Source: Burkholderiaceae bacterium (lineage in GTDB: Bacteria > Pseudomonadota > Gammaproteobacteria > Burkholderiales > Burkholderiaceae). From it: a stretch of DNA of 24,372 nt. The stretch lies in assembly GCA_030151165.1 (NCBI GenBank), contig JASLEM010000396.1:1-24372 (forward strand), given 5' to 3'. Position 1 is the first letter of the stretch, and each line of letters opens with the position of its first letter. Shown in pieces: positions 1 through 6,843 of the stretch. A program made the translations under genes and the position numbers. Under the pieces are notes generated by a model. It worked only from the letters and a program-made list of their open reading frames with translations, did not search any database and was not told the DNA's origin.

Positions 1-1
1 C

Positions 2-1048
2 GCGGCCGCCTTCCCCAGCGCCTGCGGCAAGACCAACTTCGCGATGCTGAACCCGCCCGCGGGCATGGCCGGCTGGAAGGTCACCACCATCGGCGACGAC
101 ATCGCCTGGATCAAGCCCGGTGCCGACGGCCGCCTGCGCGCCATCAACCCGGAAGCCGGCTACTTCGGCGTCGCCCCGGGCACGAACTCGCTGACCAATG
201 CCAACTGCATGGCCAGCCTGACGAAGGACGTCATCTTCACGAACGTCGCGCTGACCGACGACGGCGACGTGTGGTGGGAAGGCATGACCGACGTCCCGCC
301 GGCGCACTGCATCGACTGGCAGGGCAACGAGTGGACGCCCGCGATCGCCAAGGAGACCGGCGCGAAGGCCGCGCATCCGAACGCGCGCTTCACGGTCGCC
401 GCGACCAACAACCCGGCGCTGGATCCGGCCTGGGACGACCCGAAGGGCGTCGCGATCGACGCGTTCATCTTCGGCGGCCGCCGCTCGACGACCGTGCCGC
501 TCGTGACCGAGGCGCGCGACTGGGTCGACGGCGTCTACATGGCCGCGACGATGGGCTCCGAGACCACCGCCGCCGCCGCCGGCCAGCAGGGCGTCGTGCG
601 CCGCGACCCGTTCGCGATGCTGCCGTTCACCGGCTACAACATGAGCGACTACTTCCAGCACTGGCTGAACGTCGGCGAGAAGCTGGAAGCCACGGGCGCG
701 AAGCTGCCGGCGATCTACTGCGTCAACTGGTTCCGCAAGGATGCCGACGGCAAGTTCGTGTGGCCCGGCTACGGCGAGAACATGCGCGTGATGGAGTGGA
801 TGCTGGGCCGCCTCGACGGCAGCGCCGAGGGCGTCGAGAACATCTTCGGCACCAGCCCGCGCTACGAGGACATGGACTGGAACGGCCTGGACTTCAGCCG
901 CGCCCAGTTCGACAGCGTCATCGGCGTCGACAAGGCCGCCTGGCAGCAGGAGCTGACGATGCACGACGAGCTGTTCAAGCAGCTCGCGTACCACCTGCCG
1001 AAGCAGCTCGAGGCGACGAAGGCGCGCATCGCGGCCGCTCTCGGCTGA
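2..1048 (+). CDS. pckG: Phosphoenolpyruvate carboxykinase (GTP), 3' part
   Basis: Converts oxaloacetate and GTP to PEP, GDP and CO2 in the cytosol, the entry step of gluconeogenesis. The reading frame is open from base 2, so the gene begins upstream of the window and about 270 N-terminal residues are missing (family length is roughly 600-620). The visible part starts inside the GTP-class active-site P-loop ([13 protein letters not shown]). It continues with [22 protein letters not shown], the [12 protein letters not shown] segment and the C-terminal [22 protein letters not shown] block that contacts the guanine nucleotide. These are hallmarks of the GTP enzyme rather than the ATP enzyme pckA. 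The gene ends at TGA 1046-1048 and converges on the nuclease gene. The internal ATG at position 44 is not a start, because conserved motif residues precede it in frame. Identification is firm. Confidence 0.97.
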   Translation, partial: AAAFPSACGKTNFAMLNPPAGMAGWKVTTIGDDIAWIKPGADGRLRAINPEAGYFGVAPGTNSLTNANCMASLTKDVIFTNVALTDDGDVWWEGMTDVPPAHCIDWQGNEWTPAIAKETGAKAAHPNARFTVAATNNPALDPAWDDPKGVAIDAFIFGGRRSTTVPLVTEARDWVDGVYMAATMGSETTAAAAGQQGVVRRDPFAMLPFTGYNMSDYFQHWLNVGEKLEATGAKLPAIYCVNWFRKDADGKFVWPGYGENMRVMEWMLGRLDGSAEGVENIFGTSPRYEDMDWNGLDFSRAQFDSVIGVDKAAWQQELTMHDELFKQLAYHLPKQLEATKARIAAALG

Positions 1049-1063
1049 CGCCGCGGCGCCGGA

Positions 1064-1093
1064 ACGATCTGCGCCCGGTCAGGGCCAGATCGT
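1064..1093. terminator. Hairpin between convergent pckG and nuclease genes
   Basis: ACGATCTG-c-GCCC-ggtca-GGGC-CAGATCGT forms a 12-bp stem with one bulged C and a 5-nt loop. The loop holds the nuclease stop codon (TCA on this strand at 1079-1081). No U-tract follows on either strand, so it is not a textbook intrinsic terminator. Its place between converging genes still suggests a shared end-of-transcript structure. Confidence 0.5.
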
Positions 1094-2098
1094 GTCCAGC
1101 AGCTGGGCGAGCCGCGCGCCGCCCTCGGTCAGCTGGCGCTTCTTGACCGCCTGCATGCCGTCGTCGTAACGGCCGTCCAGCGGCACGGTCCACAGGCCGC
1201 CCTGCTGCGGCCCGAACTGCAGGCCCTGCACGGCATGGCGCGCCTGCGTCAGCGTGCCGCTGCCCCATTGCGTCGGCCAGTCGTAGATCGATCCGCGCGA
1301 CGCCGGCACCTTGCGCGCCTGCGCGAGCCACGCCGCGTCGATGTGGCTGGACTGCAGCGCGGCGGGGATGTCGTCCCACGTCGCGTGGAAGTTCTCGCTC
1401 CGGCGGTTGGTGGCGACGTGGATCGTCGTGATGATGTTGCCGCCCTGCGTGGCCGTCGCCGGATCGAACGTGCCCGCGGCCGGATCGACGACCGCGCCCG
1501 ACGCGTCGAGGTAGACCGCGCCGACGTGCAGCGGCTGCTCGATGTCGCCGACGTAGTGCGCCAGCAGCAACAGGGCCTCGCGCGGGCTCTTGATGTCGAA
1601 CGGGGCCGGCGCCGGATCGCCCTTCAGCACGTGCGTGGCCGCAGCGATGGCCGCGACGACGTCGAACGGCCGCGTGCCGACGTCGCCGAGGTGGTAGCGC
1701 GCGCGCTGGATCGCCTCGTCGCTGTAGTGGTATTGCTTGTGGCACGACTCGTCGCCCGGCACGCGCGGGCAGTTGGTGTCGTTGCGGCGCACGAAGTCGA
1801 TCATCTCGGCCTCGCCGTCGGGGGTCTCGAAGATCGCGCATTCGGGGAACTTGCCCGCCGACGTGTACGCGAAGTCCTTGGCCGGATCGACGCCCTTGGC
1901 GCAATCGGCCCAAACCGCGGCCTGCTCCAGCGTCAGGCCCCCCAGCAGCGCCTGCACCTGCGCCCGCGCGTGCGCGCCGATCAACCGGTCGGCGAGCGCG
2001 CCGACCGTGTGGTGGCCGTCGGGGCCCCACGGCGCGGCGATCGTCGCGAACAGCGCGAAGAAGAGCGCGACGATCGCGCGGGGCGGGCGGACGGCCAT
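1079..2098 (-). CDS. Secreted S1/P1-type nuclease
   Basis: Predicted exported zinc-dependent, single-strand-preferring nuclease of the S1/P1 family (339 aa). The start at 2098 is chosen because GAGGAG lies 8 nt upstream and a signal peptide follows at once (hydrophobic residues 8-22); the open frame further upstream is only GC-rich read-through. Cleavage before Trp24 would expose the N-terminal tryptophan that coordinates zinc in this family (W24-x4-H29). The other expected ligands are all visible: D65 (WAD), H124 (YHYSD), H181/D185/H191 in HYVGDIEQPLH, and H238/D242 in HATWD. An unusual stretch of about 55 residues with four cysteines (C66, C87, C110, C119) lies between D65 and H124, where P1 has only about 15 residues; it may form disulfides. 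Convergent with pckG. Family firm, substrate unknown. Confidence 0.92.
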   Translation of the reverse strand: MAVRPPRAIVALFFALFATIAAPWGPDGHHTVGALADRLIGAHARAQVQALLGGLTLEQAAVWADCAKGVDPAKDFAYTSAGKFPECAIFETPDGEAEMIDFVRRNDTNCPRVPGDESCHKQYHYSDEAIQRARYHLGDVGTRPFDVVAAIAAATHVLKGDPAPAPFDIKSPREALLLLAHYVGDIEQPLHVGAVYLDASGAVVDPAAGTFDPATATQGGNIITTIHVATNRRSENFHATWDDIPAALQSSHIDAAWLAQARKVPASRGSIYDWPTQWGSGTLTQARHAVQGLQFGPQQGGLWTVPLDGRYDDGMQAVKKRQLTEGGARLAQLLDTIWP

Positions 2099-2219
2099 GC
2101 GGGTGCTCCTCGAAGTCGCCGGTGCGGACTCCCGATGATGCGCCCGCATGCGTGACGTTCCCATGGCAGACCAGGGCGATTTCCGGCCATTCCGCGCGGC
2201 TGTGTATCCTGCGGCGACG

Positions 2220-2996
2220 ATGCGCCTGCAAATCCTGTCCGACCTCCACCTCGAATCCGAGACCTTCGCCGCCGAACCCGCCCCCGGCGCCGAGCTGCTC
2301 GTGCTCGCGGGCGACATCGACCGCGACTGGGAAGGCCTGCGCCGGTTCGCCGGCTGGCCGGTGCCGGTGATCTTCGTCGCGGGTAACCACGAGTTCGACG
2401 GCCGCGACGTCGACCAGGCCGCCGTCGACCTGCGCGCCTTCTGCGAGCCGCTGGGCATCCGCATGCTCCATCGCGAGGCGGCCGTGATCGCCGACGACCA
2501 GGGCCGCCGCATCCGCTTCGCCGCCACGGTGCGCTGGAGCGACTTCAACCTCTTCGGCGCGGCCGGCCTCGAGAAGGCGATCCGCGCCGGATCGTATTTC
2601 CAGCGCGTGATGGGCGCCACGCGCTTCGGATCGACGTTCGACGCCGAGGCCGTGCGAACGCTCGGCCTGGAAGATCGCGCCTGGCTGGAGCGCACGCTGG
2701 GCGAGTCGCCGCAGGGGCGCTGGGACAAAACGGTTGTGATCACCCACTTCGCCCCCAGCCTTCGCAGCGCCGATCCGCGTTTCGGCCCGCAGCCGACGAC
2801 AGCCAGCTTCTGCAATGCCGACGACGACCTGATCCCGCGCGCCGACCTGTGGATCCACGGCCACCTGCATTGCCGCCACGACTACCTCGTGACGCGGCCC
2901 GGGCTGCACGCGACGCGCGTCGTGTGCCAGGCGCGCGGGCTGGAAAAGAAGGGTGAAGCGGACGGCTACGATCCGCTGAAGATCATCGAGATCTGA
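2220..2996 (+). CDS. Calcineurin-like metallophosphoesterase
   Basis: A 258-residue cytosolic metallophosphoesterase with the full set of di-metal motifs: DLH (D8, H10), GDID (D32), GNHE (N56, H57), a mid-protein ITHFAPS histidine and the C-terminal GHLH pair. The substrate cannot be read from sequence. The start at 2220 is preferred over the in-frame ATG at 2148 because the conserved beta-strand and metal motif begin right after it (MRLQILSDLHLES), while the 24 residues before it look like translated leader. There is no Shine-Dalgarno; TATCCT at 2205-2210 could be a -10 placing the transcript start about 3 nt before the ATG. Transcribed divergently from the nuclease gene across a 121-bp gap. 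Confidence 0.9.
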   Translation: MRLQILSDLHLESETFAAEPAPGAELLVLAGDIDRDWEGLRRFAGWPVPVIFVAGNHEFDGRDVDQAAVDLRAFCEPLGIRMLHREAAVIADDQGRRIRFAATVRWSDFNLFGAAGLEKAIRAGSYFQRVMGATRFGSTFDAEAVRTLGLEDRAWLERTLGESPQGRWDKTVVITHFAPSLRSADPRFGPQPTTASFCNADDDLIPRADLWIHGHLHCRHDYLVTRPGLHATRVVCQARGLEKKGEADGYDPLKIIEI

Positions 2997-3078
2997 CCGG
3001 GCCAGCCAGCGCGAGCGCCTCGGCGCTCGTCGCCGGCACGACACGAACGCGACGAAAAACGCGACGAAACAAACGCGA

Positions 3079-3303
3079 TCAGGCGCCGAGCTTGCGGCCC
3101 AGCCACAGGCGCCAGGGCGCGACCGGCGCCGCGGCGCGCGCGGGCGGCACGGCCTCCCACGGCGTCAGCGAGTCGTAGCGCGGCTGCTCCGCCGCCTCGT
3201 CGAGGGCGAAGGCGGTGCCCATGTCGGCCAGGTCCGGCTCTCGTCGCGACGCCGACGCACGACCGAAGTGGCGAAGAAACGTGGGGCGCGAGGCGGTGGG
3301 CAT
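3079..3303 (-). CDS. Small uncharacterised protein, 74 aa
   Basis: Not recognised. The start at 3303 is supported by AGGAGA centred about 9 nt upstream of the ATG. The product is 74 residues with no membrane segment: a basic N-terminus (about residues 6-22, RPTFLRHFGRASASRRE), an acidic middle (DLADMGTAFALDEAAEQP), an Ala/Pro-rich linker and a basic tail ending in WRLWLGRKLGA. The acidic-then-basic composition with tryptophans near the end does not match a domain I know. It is separated by a palindrome-rich region from another small gene facing the other way. A real gene is likely because of the good ribosome site and a plausible frame in an otherwise gene-free gap. Confidence 0.6.
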   Translation of the reverse strand: MPTASRPTFLRHFGRASASRREPDLADMGTAFALDEAAEQPRYDSLTPWEAVPPARAAAPVAPWRLWLGRKLGA

Positions 3304-3512
3304 GGGGCTCTCCTGTGTTGAACCGTGAATCCAGTGTGTTGCAACATGTCAGTTCCGATACAGGAAAATGTGTGTCGAATGCCCGGCAGTTCTTGTGTAT
3401 TGCAGACGCGACTCCCCCTCTCTTGAGGGTGGCAGGGTCTTCGGTTCGCGCCTATTCTTGAATCGTTCGTTCAGTGCAAGCGTTGCACCGCGAACGCCAA
3501 GGGAGCCGCAAC
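3304..3512. promoter_or_regulatory. Control region between two small divergent genes with TTGCA palindromes
   Basis: This 209-bp gap is less GC-rich than its surroundings. It holds two palindromes sharing a TTGCA core: TGTTGCAACA (3337-3346, perfect 10-mer) and GTGCAA-GCG-TTGCAC (3474-3488). The second is enclosed by a looser GTTC/GAAC pair. A TATTCT -10-like hexamer is at 3453-3458. The palindromes could be operators for the two flanking small genes; the binding protein is unknown. Confidence 0.4.
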
Positions 3513-3746
3513 ATGCGCGCGATGCCATTGCAACTGCTGACCTGGGGCACGATCACCGCGGCCGTCTCGAGCGCGGCGTGGCTGTCGTCGACCGACCAGG
3601 GGTCGATCTTCTGTTCCGTCGGCTATCGCGCGACCAGCCGCGCGATCGGGATCGACCTGCCCCTGCCCACCGAACCGACGCGTGCGGGCCCGTCGGCGAA
3701 GCCGGGCTCCAGCGCCGAGAAACAGCTGCAGGCCACGGCCGGCTGA
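3513..3746 (+). CDS. Small protein with N-terminal hydrophobic segment, 77 aa
   Basis: Not recognised. The ATG at 3513 is chosen over the in-frame one at 3474 because GGGAG lies about 8 nt upstream, and because the palindrome GTGCAA-GCG-TTGCAC would otherwise be coding. The 77-aa product has a moderately hydrophobic N-terminus (residues 4-23, PLQLLTWGTITAAVSSAAWL), suggesting a membrane anchor or uncleaved signal. A compact middle with one cysteine follows (SIFCSVGYRATSRAIGIDLPLP), then a disordered Pro/Ser/Ala tail. It is followed at 3810 by an intrinsic-terminator-like hairpin, consistent with a single-gene transcript. Confidence 0.6.
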   Translation: MRAMPLQLLTWGTITAAVSSAAWLSSTDQGSIFCSVGYRATSRAIGIDLPLPTEPTRAGPSAKPGSSAEKQLQATAG

Positions 3747-3809
3747 ATCGACGCTGAACGGGCCGTCGGCCGCGGGTGCGGCAATCCCTGTTTCAGTAGC
3801 AAATCTTAT

Positions 3810-3841
3810 GAAGCCGGAATTCGATGAATCCGGCTTCTTTC
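3810..3841 (+). terminator. Intrinsic terminator after the 77-aa gene
   Basis: GAAGCCGGA (3810-3818) pairs perfectly with TCCGGCTTC (3829-3837) around a 10-nt loop, followed by TTTC. The stem is 9 bp and GC-rich at its core. It would end transcription from the small gene at 3513 before dadA. The rest of the 3747-3974 gap shows no gene and no further clear signal. Confidence 0.65.
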
Positions 3842-3974
3842 ATTGCGGACTCGCCCCGACAATCCGCGCCAACGTCGGGGTGCCGTCGACGCGGGCTCGC
3901 GGAGCTCCCGCGCGCGCCCGGCCGCGAGCGGGCGCCTGATCCCGCGCGGCGCGACGCCGCAAAGGATTCCCGAG

Positions 3975-5297
3975 ATGAAAGTGATCGTCCTCGGCGCCGG
4001 CATCATCGGCGTCGCCACGGCCTGGTACCTGCTCGAAGAGGGCCACGAGGTCACCGTCGTCGAGCGCCAGCCTGACGCCGCGCTCGAAACCAGCTTCGCC
4101 AACGGCGCCCAGATCTCGGTGTGCTTCTGCGAGCCCTGGGCCAACGCCGGCGCGCCGTTCAAGGTCGCGAAGTGGATGCTGCAGGCGGACTCGCCGCTGC
4201 TGTTCCGCCCGCGCCTCGACCCGCACCAGTGGCGCTGGGCGTTGTCCTTCCTCGGCAACTGCACGGACGCCGCCTTCGAGCGCAACGTCGCGCAGCTCGT
4301 CGCGCTCGGGCGCTACAGCCACGAGTCGCTGAAATCGGTCGTCGCGCAGACCGGCATCCAGTACGACCGTCTCGAGCGCGGCATCCTGCACTTCTTCTCG
4401 TCGGCCGCCGACTACGAGAACGGCGTCAAGGCCGCGGCGCTGATGCGCCACCACGGCGTCGACCGGCGCGTGCTCGGTCGCGACGAGGTGCTCGCCGTCG
4501 AGCCTGCGTTGAAGGCGTTCGGCGACCGGATCCACGGCGGCACCTACACGCCCAGCGACGAATCGGGCGACGCGCGCGTCTTCACGCAGCAGCTCGCGAA
4601 GCGCTGCGCCGAGCGCGGCGCCACGTTCCTGTACGAGCACGACATCGTCGGCTTCGACAAGACCGGCGCGAGGATCGCGGGCGTCCGGGTGCGCGATCGC
4701 ACGACGCAGCAGGCGCGCACGCTCGCCGGCGACCAGGTGGTGGCCGCGACGGGCTCGTTCACGGCGCCGCTGCTGCGCCAGCTGGGCATCTGGCTGAACA
4801 TCTATCCGGCCAAGGGCTACTCGGCGACGATGCGGCTGAAGCGCCCGCAGGACGCGAGCGTCGTCAGCCTGCTGGACGACGCTCGCAAGATCGCGATCTC
4901 GCGGCTGGGCGACCACCTCCGCATCGCCGGCACCGCGGAGATGGCCGGCTACGACACGAGCGTCGACAGCGCCACCGCGCGCGTGCGCTGCGAGGCGCTG
5001 GTGCGCCGCTACGAGCAGCTGTTCCCCGGCGTCGCCGACACCAGCGAGCCGCATTTCTGGGCCGGCCTGCGCCCCAGCACGCCGAACAACATCCCGTACA
5101 TCGGCCGCAGCAGGATCTCCAACCTGTGGCTCAACGCCGGCCACGGCACGCTCGGGTGGACGCACGGCGCCGGCTCGGGCCGCGCAATCGCCGAGCTGAT
5201 CAGCGGCCGTCGCCCGCAGCTGGAGTTCGGCTTCTGCGGCGACGCACTGCCGTCGAACCGGCCGTTCGTGGCGCTGCCGTCGCGCTCGTGGGCGTGA
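3975..5297 (+). CDS. dadA: D-amino acid dehydrogenase (small subunit type)
   Basis: FAD-dependent membrane-associated dehydrogenase that oxidises D-amino acids (classically D-alanine) to 2-oxo acids and ammonia, feeding electrons to the respiratory chain. The 440-aa protein opens with the Rossmann FAD motif GAGIIG (residues 7-12) and the ribose-binding acidic residue E30 at the end of the second strand (VTVVER). Family signatures follow: SFANGAQIS, the GDARVFTQQLA segment, the KGYSATM strand and C-terminal FWAGLRPSTPNNIPYIG ... NAGHGTLGWTHGAGSG. The start at 3975 has AAAGGA about 9 nt upstream; the longer in-frame start at 3843 is GC-rich read-through. It is slightly longer than typical DadA because of about 20 extra C-terminal residues. 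No alanine racemase gene is adjacent. Convergent with the next gene, 9 bp away. Confidence 0.93.
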   Translation: MKVIVLGAGIIGVATAWYLLEEGHEVTVVERQPDAALETSFANGAQISVCFCEPWANAGAPFKVAKWMLQADSPLLFRPRLDPHQWRWALSFLGNCTDAAFERNVAQLVALGRYSHESLKSVVAQTGIQYDRLERGILHFFSSAADYENGVKAAALMRHHGVDRRVLGRDEVLAVEPALKAFGDRIHGGTYTPSDESGDARVFTQQLAKRCAERGATFLYEHDIVGFDKTGARIAGVRVRDRTTQQARTLAGDQVVAATGSFTAPLLRQLGIWLNIYPAKGYSATMRLKRPQDASVVSLLDDARKIAISRLGDHLRIAGTAEMAGYDTSVDSATARVRCEALVRRYEQLFPGVADTSEPHFWAGLRPSTPNNIPYIGRSRISNLWLNAGHGTLGWTHGAGSGRAIAELISGRRPQLEFGFCGDALPSNRPFVALPSRSWA

Positions 5298-5306
5298 CGC
5301 GCGCGC

Positions 5307-5975
5307 TCAGAACCGGCCGCGCCCCGGCGGCCCGCGGCGCGCGGGCGGACGCTTCGGCGCGGTGACGGCCTTCGGCAGCGGCCGGCTGATGTCGGCCAGG
5401 CGCATGACGCTCTGCACGATGTCCTCCATCGCCTCGTCGAGATCCTTCGGCGGCTCCAGCGTCTCGATCTCGGCGAGCAGCTCCTCGGCGTCCTCGAGGT
5501 CGTCCGGGTCGAACGCGGCGTAGAGCACGGCCATCGGCTCGAGCGAGTCGGGCGTGTTCATGTTCATCAAGGCCGGGAACAGCTCCATCGCGGCGGAGAA
5601 GCCGGCGACCCAGGGCAGCACGGTCTCGAGCGGCGTGGCCTCGTCGTCGAGCTCGAACACCCACGGATCGAACCACTGGCGGCCGCCGATCGCCTGCATC
5701 AGCTCGCGGTAGCGGCGCTGCACCAGGCCCTGCAGCTCGTGCAGGCCGGGCCACTTGTCCGACAGCGGGCGGCCGTCGATGTCGAAGACGTGCCTGATCC
5801 AGGCGCCGGCCGGCACGGCGGTCGGCTGCAGCAGCACCCCGCACAGATAGCCATCGAGCATGCTGACGTCCAGCGGCTCGAGCGGCTCGGGGAGCTTGTC
5901 GAGCAGCGTCTGCAGTCGGTTCAGGTCGGATTCGCTCAGCGGAGACACCGGAGCAGGGGAAGCGGGCGAGTTCAT
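5307..5975 (-). CDS. UPF0149/YecA-family protein
   Basis: A 222-aa protein of the UPF0149 (YgfB/YecA) family, function not established. The family signature is the N-terminal helical block ending SMLDGYLCGVLLQP (about residues 39-52). The middle WIRHVF ... PLETVLPWVAGFSAAMELFP and the acidic stretch DPDDLEDAEELLAEIE are also typical. The C-terminus is a short Arg/Pro/Gly tail (PPARRGPPGRGRF) instead of the zinc-binding SEC-C motif that some YecA relatives carry. The ATG at 5975 begins the conserved region; there is no Shine-Dalgarno, but CACAAT lies exactly 6 nt upstream of the ATG, suggesting a leaderless transcript. It diverges from the flavin reductase gene with only 33 bp between start codons. 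Confidence 0.82.
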   Translation of the reverse strand: MNSPASPAPVSPLSESDLNRLQTLLDKLPEPLEPLDVSMLDGYLCGVLLQPTAVPAGAWIRHVFDIDGRPLSDKWPGLHELQGLVQRRYRELMQAIGGRQWFDPWVFELDDEATPLETVLPWVAGFSAAMELFPALMNMNTPDSLEPMAVLYAAFDPDDLEDAEELLAEIETLEPPKDLDEAMEDIVQSVMRLADISRPLPKAVTAPKRPPARRGPPGRGRF

Positions 5976-6008
5976 GCCGACATTGTGAACCGATGAGATC
6001 ATCCCGCC
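5976..6008. promoter_or_regulatory. 33-bp divergent promoter region with two -10-like hexamers
   Basis: On the minus strand CACAAT (complement of 5982-5987) sits 6 nt before the ATG at 5975. On the plus strand GATCAT (5997-6002) sits 6 nt before the ATG at 6009. Neither gene has a Shine-Dalgarno. If both hexamers are used, both mRNAs start at their ATG, and each -35 region lies at or inside the opposite gene. No good -35 match is visible on either strand, so this is tentative. Confidence 0.35.
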
Positions 6009-6587
6009 ATGACCGAACCGCACCCCCGACATTTCCTTTTCCTCGTCGCCAGCGCGCGCCTGCCCGGCGCCATCGGCAACACCGAGTGGCTCGCGCGCCG
6101 GGCCGCGGCGCACCTGCCGCCCGGCGCGACCGCGCGGTGGCTGTACCTCAACGAGACGCAGATCGCCGCCTTCGACGACCGCCGCCACGACGTCGGCACC
6201 TACCCGATGCCCGAGGGCGACACGCTGCGCCTGCTGGACGCGACGCTGTCGGCGACCGACCTCGTCTTCGTCACGCCGCTCTACTGGTACAGCTTCCCGA
6301 ACCGCCTGAAGCTGTACCTCGACCACTGGAGCGCATGGATGCGCGTGCCCGACCTGGACTTCAAGGGCCGCATGCAAGGCAAGCGCGCCTGGGCCGTCAC
6401 CACCAGCGGCAACCGCGAGAAGACGCAGCCGATGTTCGACAGCCTGAAGCTCTGCGCCGACTTCCTCGCGATGCGCTGGCAGGGTGCGCTGTGGGGTGCC
6501 GGCGGCGCGCCGGGCGCGGTGGAAAAAGACGCGGCCGCGCTCGAGGCCGCGGCGAGCTTCTTCACCGCCGCCCCCCCTGGAAACTGA
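6009..6587 (+). CDS. Flavodoxin-fold NAD(P)H-dependent FMN reductase/oxidoreductase
   Basis: A 192-residue protein of the flavodoxin-like NADPH-dependent FMN reductase superfamily. Family features are the first strand and phosphate-binding loop (FLFLVASARLPGAIGNTEWLAR, about residues 9-30), the ATDLVFVTPLYWYSFPNRLKLYLDHW segment (typical of the PxYWYSxPxxLKxxxDxW flavin-site loop), and the third strand KRAWAVTTSGNRE. It should bind FMN and reduce a quinone, flavin or nitro compound with NAD(P)H; the physiological substrate is unknown. The start is fixed by the tight divergent arrangement and by the strand that follows. The C-terminus is Ala-rich. It ends just before a hairpin and the structured RNA region. 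Confidence 0.85.
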   Translation: MTEPHPRHFLFLVASARLPGAIGNTEWLARRAAAHLPPGATARWLYLNETQIAAFDDRRHDVGTYPMPEGDTLRLLDATLSATDLVFVTPLYWYSFPNRLKLYLDHWSAWMRVPDLDFKGRMQGKRAWAVTTSGNREKTQPMFDSLKLCADFLAMRWQGALWGAGGAPGAVEKDAAALEAAASFFTAAPPGN

Positions 6588-6601
6588 GCACAAGTTCAGG
6601 T

Positions 6602-6626
6602 GGACACCCCTGAAAGGGGGATGTCC
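6602..6626 (+). other. Hairpin downstream of the reductase gene
   Basis: GGACA-CCCCT pairs with AGGGG-(GA)-TGTCC around a GAA loop, giving a roughly 10-bp stem with a small bulge. No U-tract follows. It could end or stabilise the reductase mRNA, and its right arm overlaps the -35 position of a candidate promoter (ATGTCC 6621-6626, 17 nt, TACATT 6644-6649) for the RNA that follows. Confidence 0.45.
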
Positions 6627-6655
6627 GACTCGAATCGGCCTCTTACATTGGCCTC

Positions 6656-6772
6656 GTTGCATCCGGCAGTCGACGTTCTGGGAGGAGGGTGGCAGGTCCG
6701 GATGCAGACAATCCCAACGACGTCCTTCGCAAGAAGGACTTTTGGAACCCACCCTTGCGGTGGGTTTTTTTT
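6656..6772 (+). ncRNA. Candidate structured small RNA or pyrB leader/attenuator
   Basis: No protein gene fits the 256-bp gap 6588-6843, but it is rich in paired segments. Stem A: TGCATCCGG (6658-6666) with CCGGATGCA (6698-6706), 9 bp perfect. Stem B: CGTT-ct-GGGA (6674-6683) with TCCCAACG (6712-6719), 8 bp with a 2-nt bulge; its 5' arm lies in the loop of stem A, so A and B would form a pseudoknot. Stem C: GTCCTTC (6722-6728) with GAAGGAC (6733-6739), closing a GCAA tetraloop. A strong terminator follows. TACATT at 6644-6649, 17 nt after ATGTCC, would start the RNA at about 6656, just before stem A, giving roughly 117 nt. AGGGTGG (6686-6692) is also complementary to CCACCCT (6749-6755) in the terminator, so an antiterminator form can be drawn. 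I do not recognise a known riboswitch or Rfam class. Confidence 0.45.
6746..6772 (+). terminator. Strong intrinsic terminator before the pyrB-like gene
   Basis: AACCCACC (6746-6753) pairs with GGTGGGTT (6759-6766) around CTTGC, and the run of T from 6765 to 6772 provides the U-tract. It is the clearest Rho-independent terminator in the window. It lies 71 bp before the pyrB-like start codon, so it either ends the candidate small RNA or acts as an attenuator. Confidence 0.88.
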
Positions 6773-6792
6773 CGTCCATCCCGTCACGCCAG

Positions 6793-6843
6793 ATATACGC
6801 AAAACCGTTGACGCCATATACGCAATGAGTACACAATGCGCGC
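6793..6843 (+). promoter_or_regulatory. pyrB promoter overlapped by tandem ACGCAA-type repeats
   Basis: A -35-like TTGACG (6808-6813) and -10-like CACAAT (6832-6837) are 18 bp apart and predict a transcript start at 6844, the A of the ATG. Overlying them are related direct repeats: TACGCAAAACC (6796-6806), TACGCAATGAG (6819-6829) and TACACAATGCG (6830-6840). The last two abut and match at 9 of 11 positions. A weaker copy, GACGCCATA, is at 6810-6818. The first two share a longer ATATACGCAA core 23 bp apart. Repeats lying over -35 and -10 look like repressor sites. Confidence 0.5.

Noticed and set aside
2099..2815. Upstream extension of the nuclease frame on the minus strand
   Set aside because: It is antisense to the metallophosphoesterase, and the nuclease signal peptide and ribosome site fix the start at 2098.
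6685..6710. Resemblance of CAGGTCCGGA to the conserved loop of 4.5S SRP RNA
   Set aside because: The GGAAG tetraloop and the symmetric internal loop of SRP RNA are absent, and the helices found are different.
6656..6772. 6S RNA, RNase P RNA, tmRNA or a known riboswitch
   Set aside because: No long bubble-containing rod, no conserved P4 elements, no tRNA-like ends and no aptamer consensus that I know.
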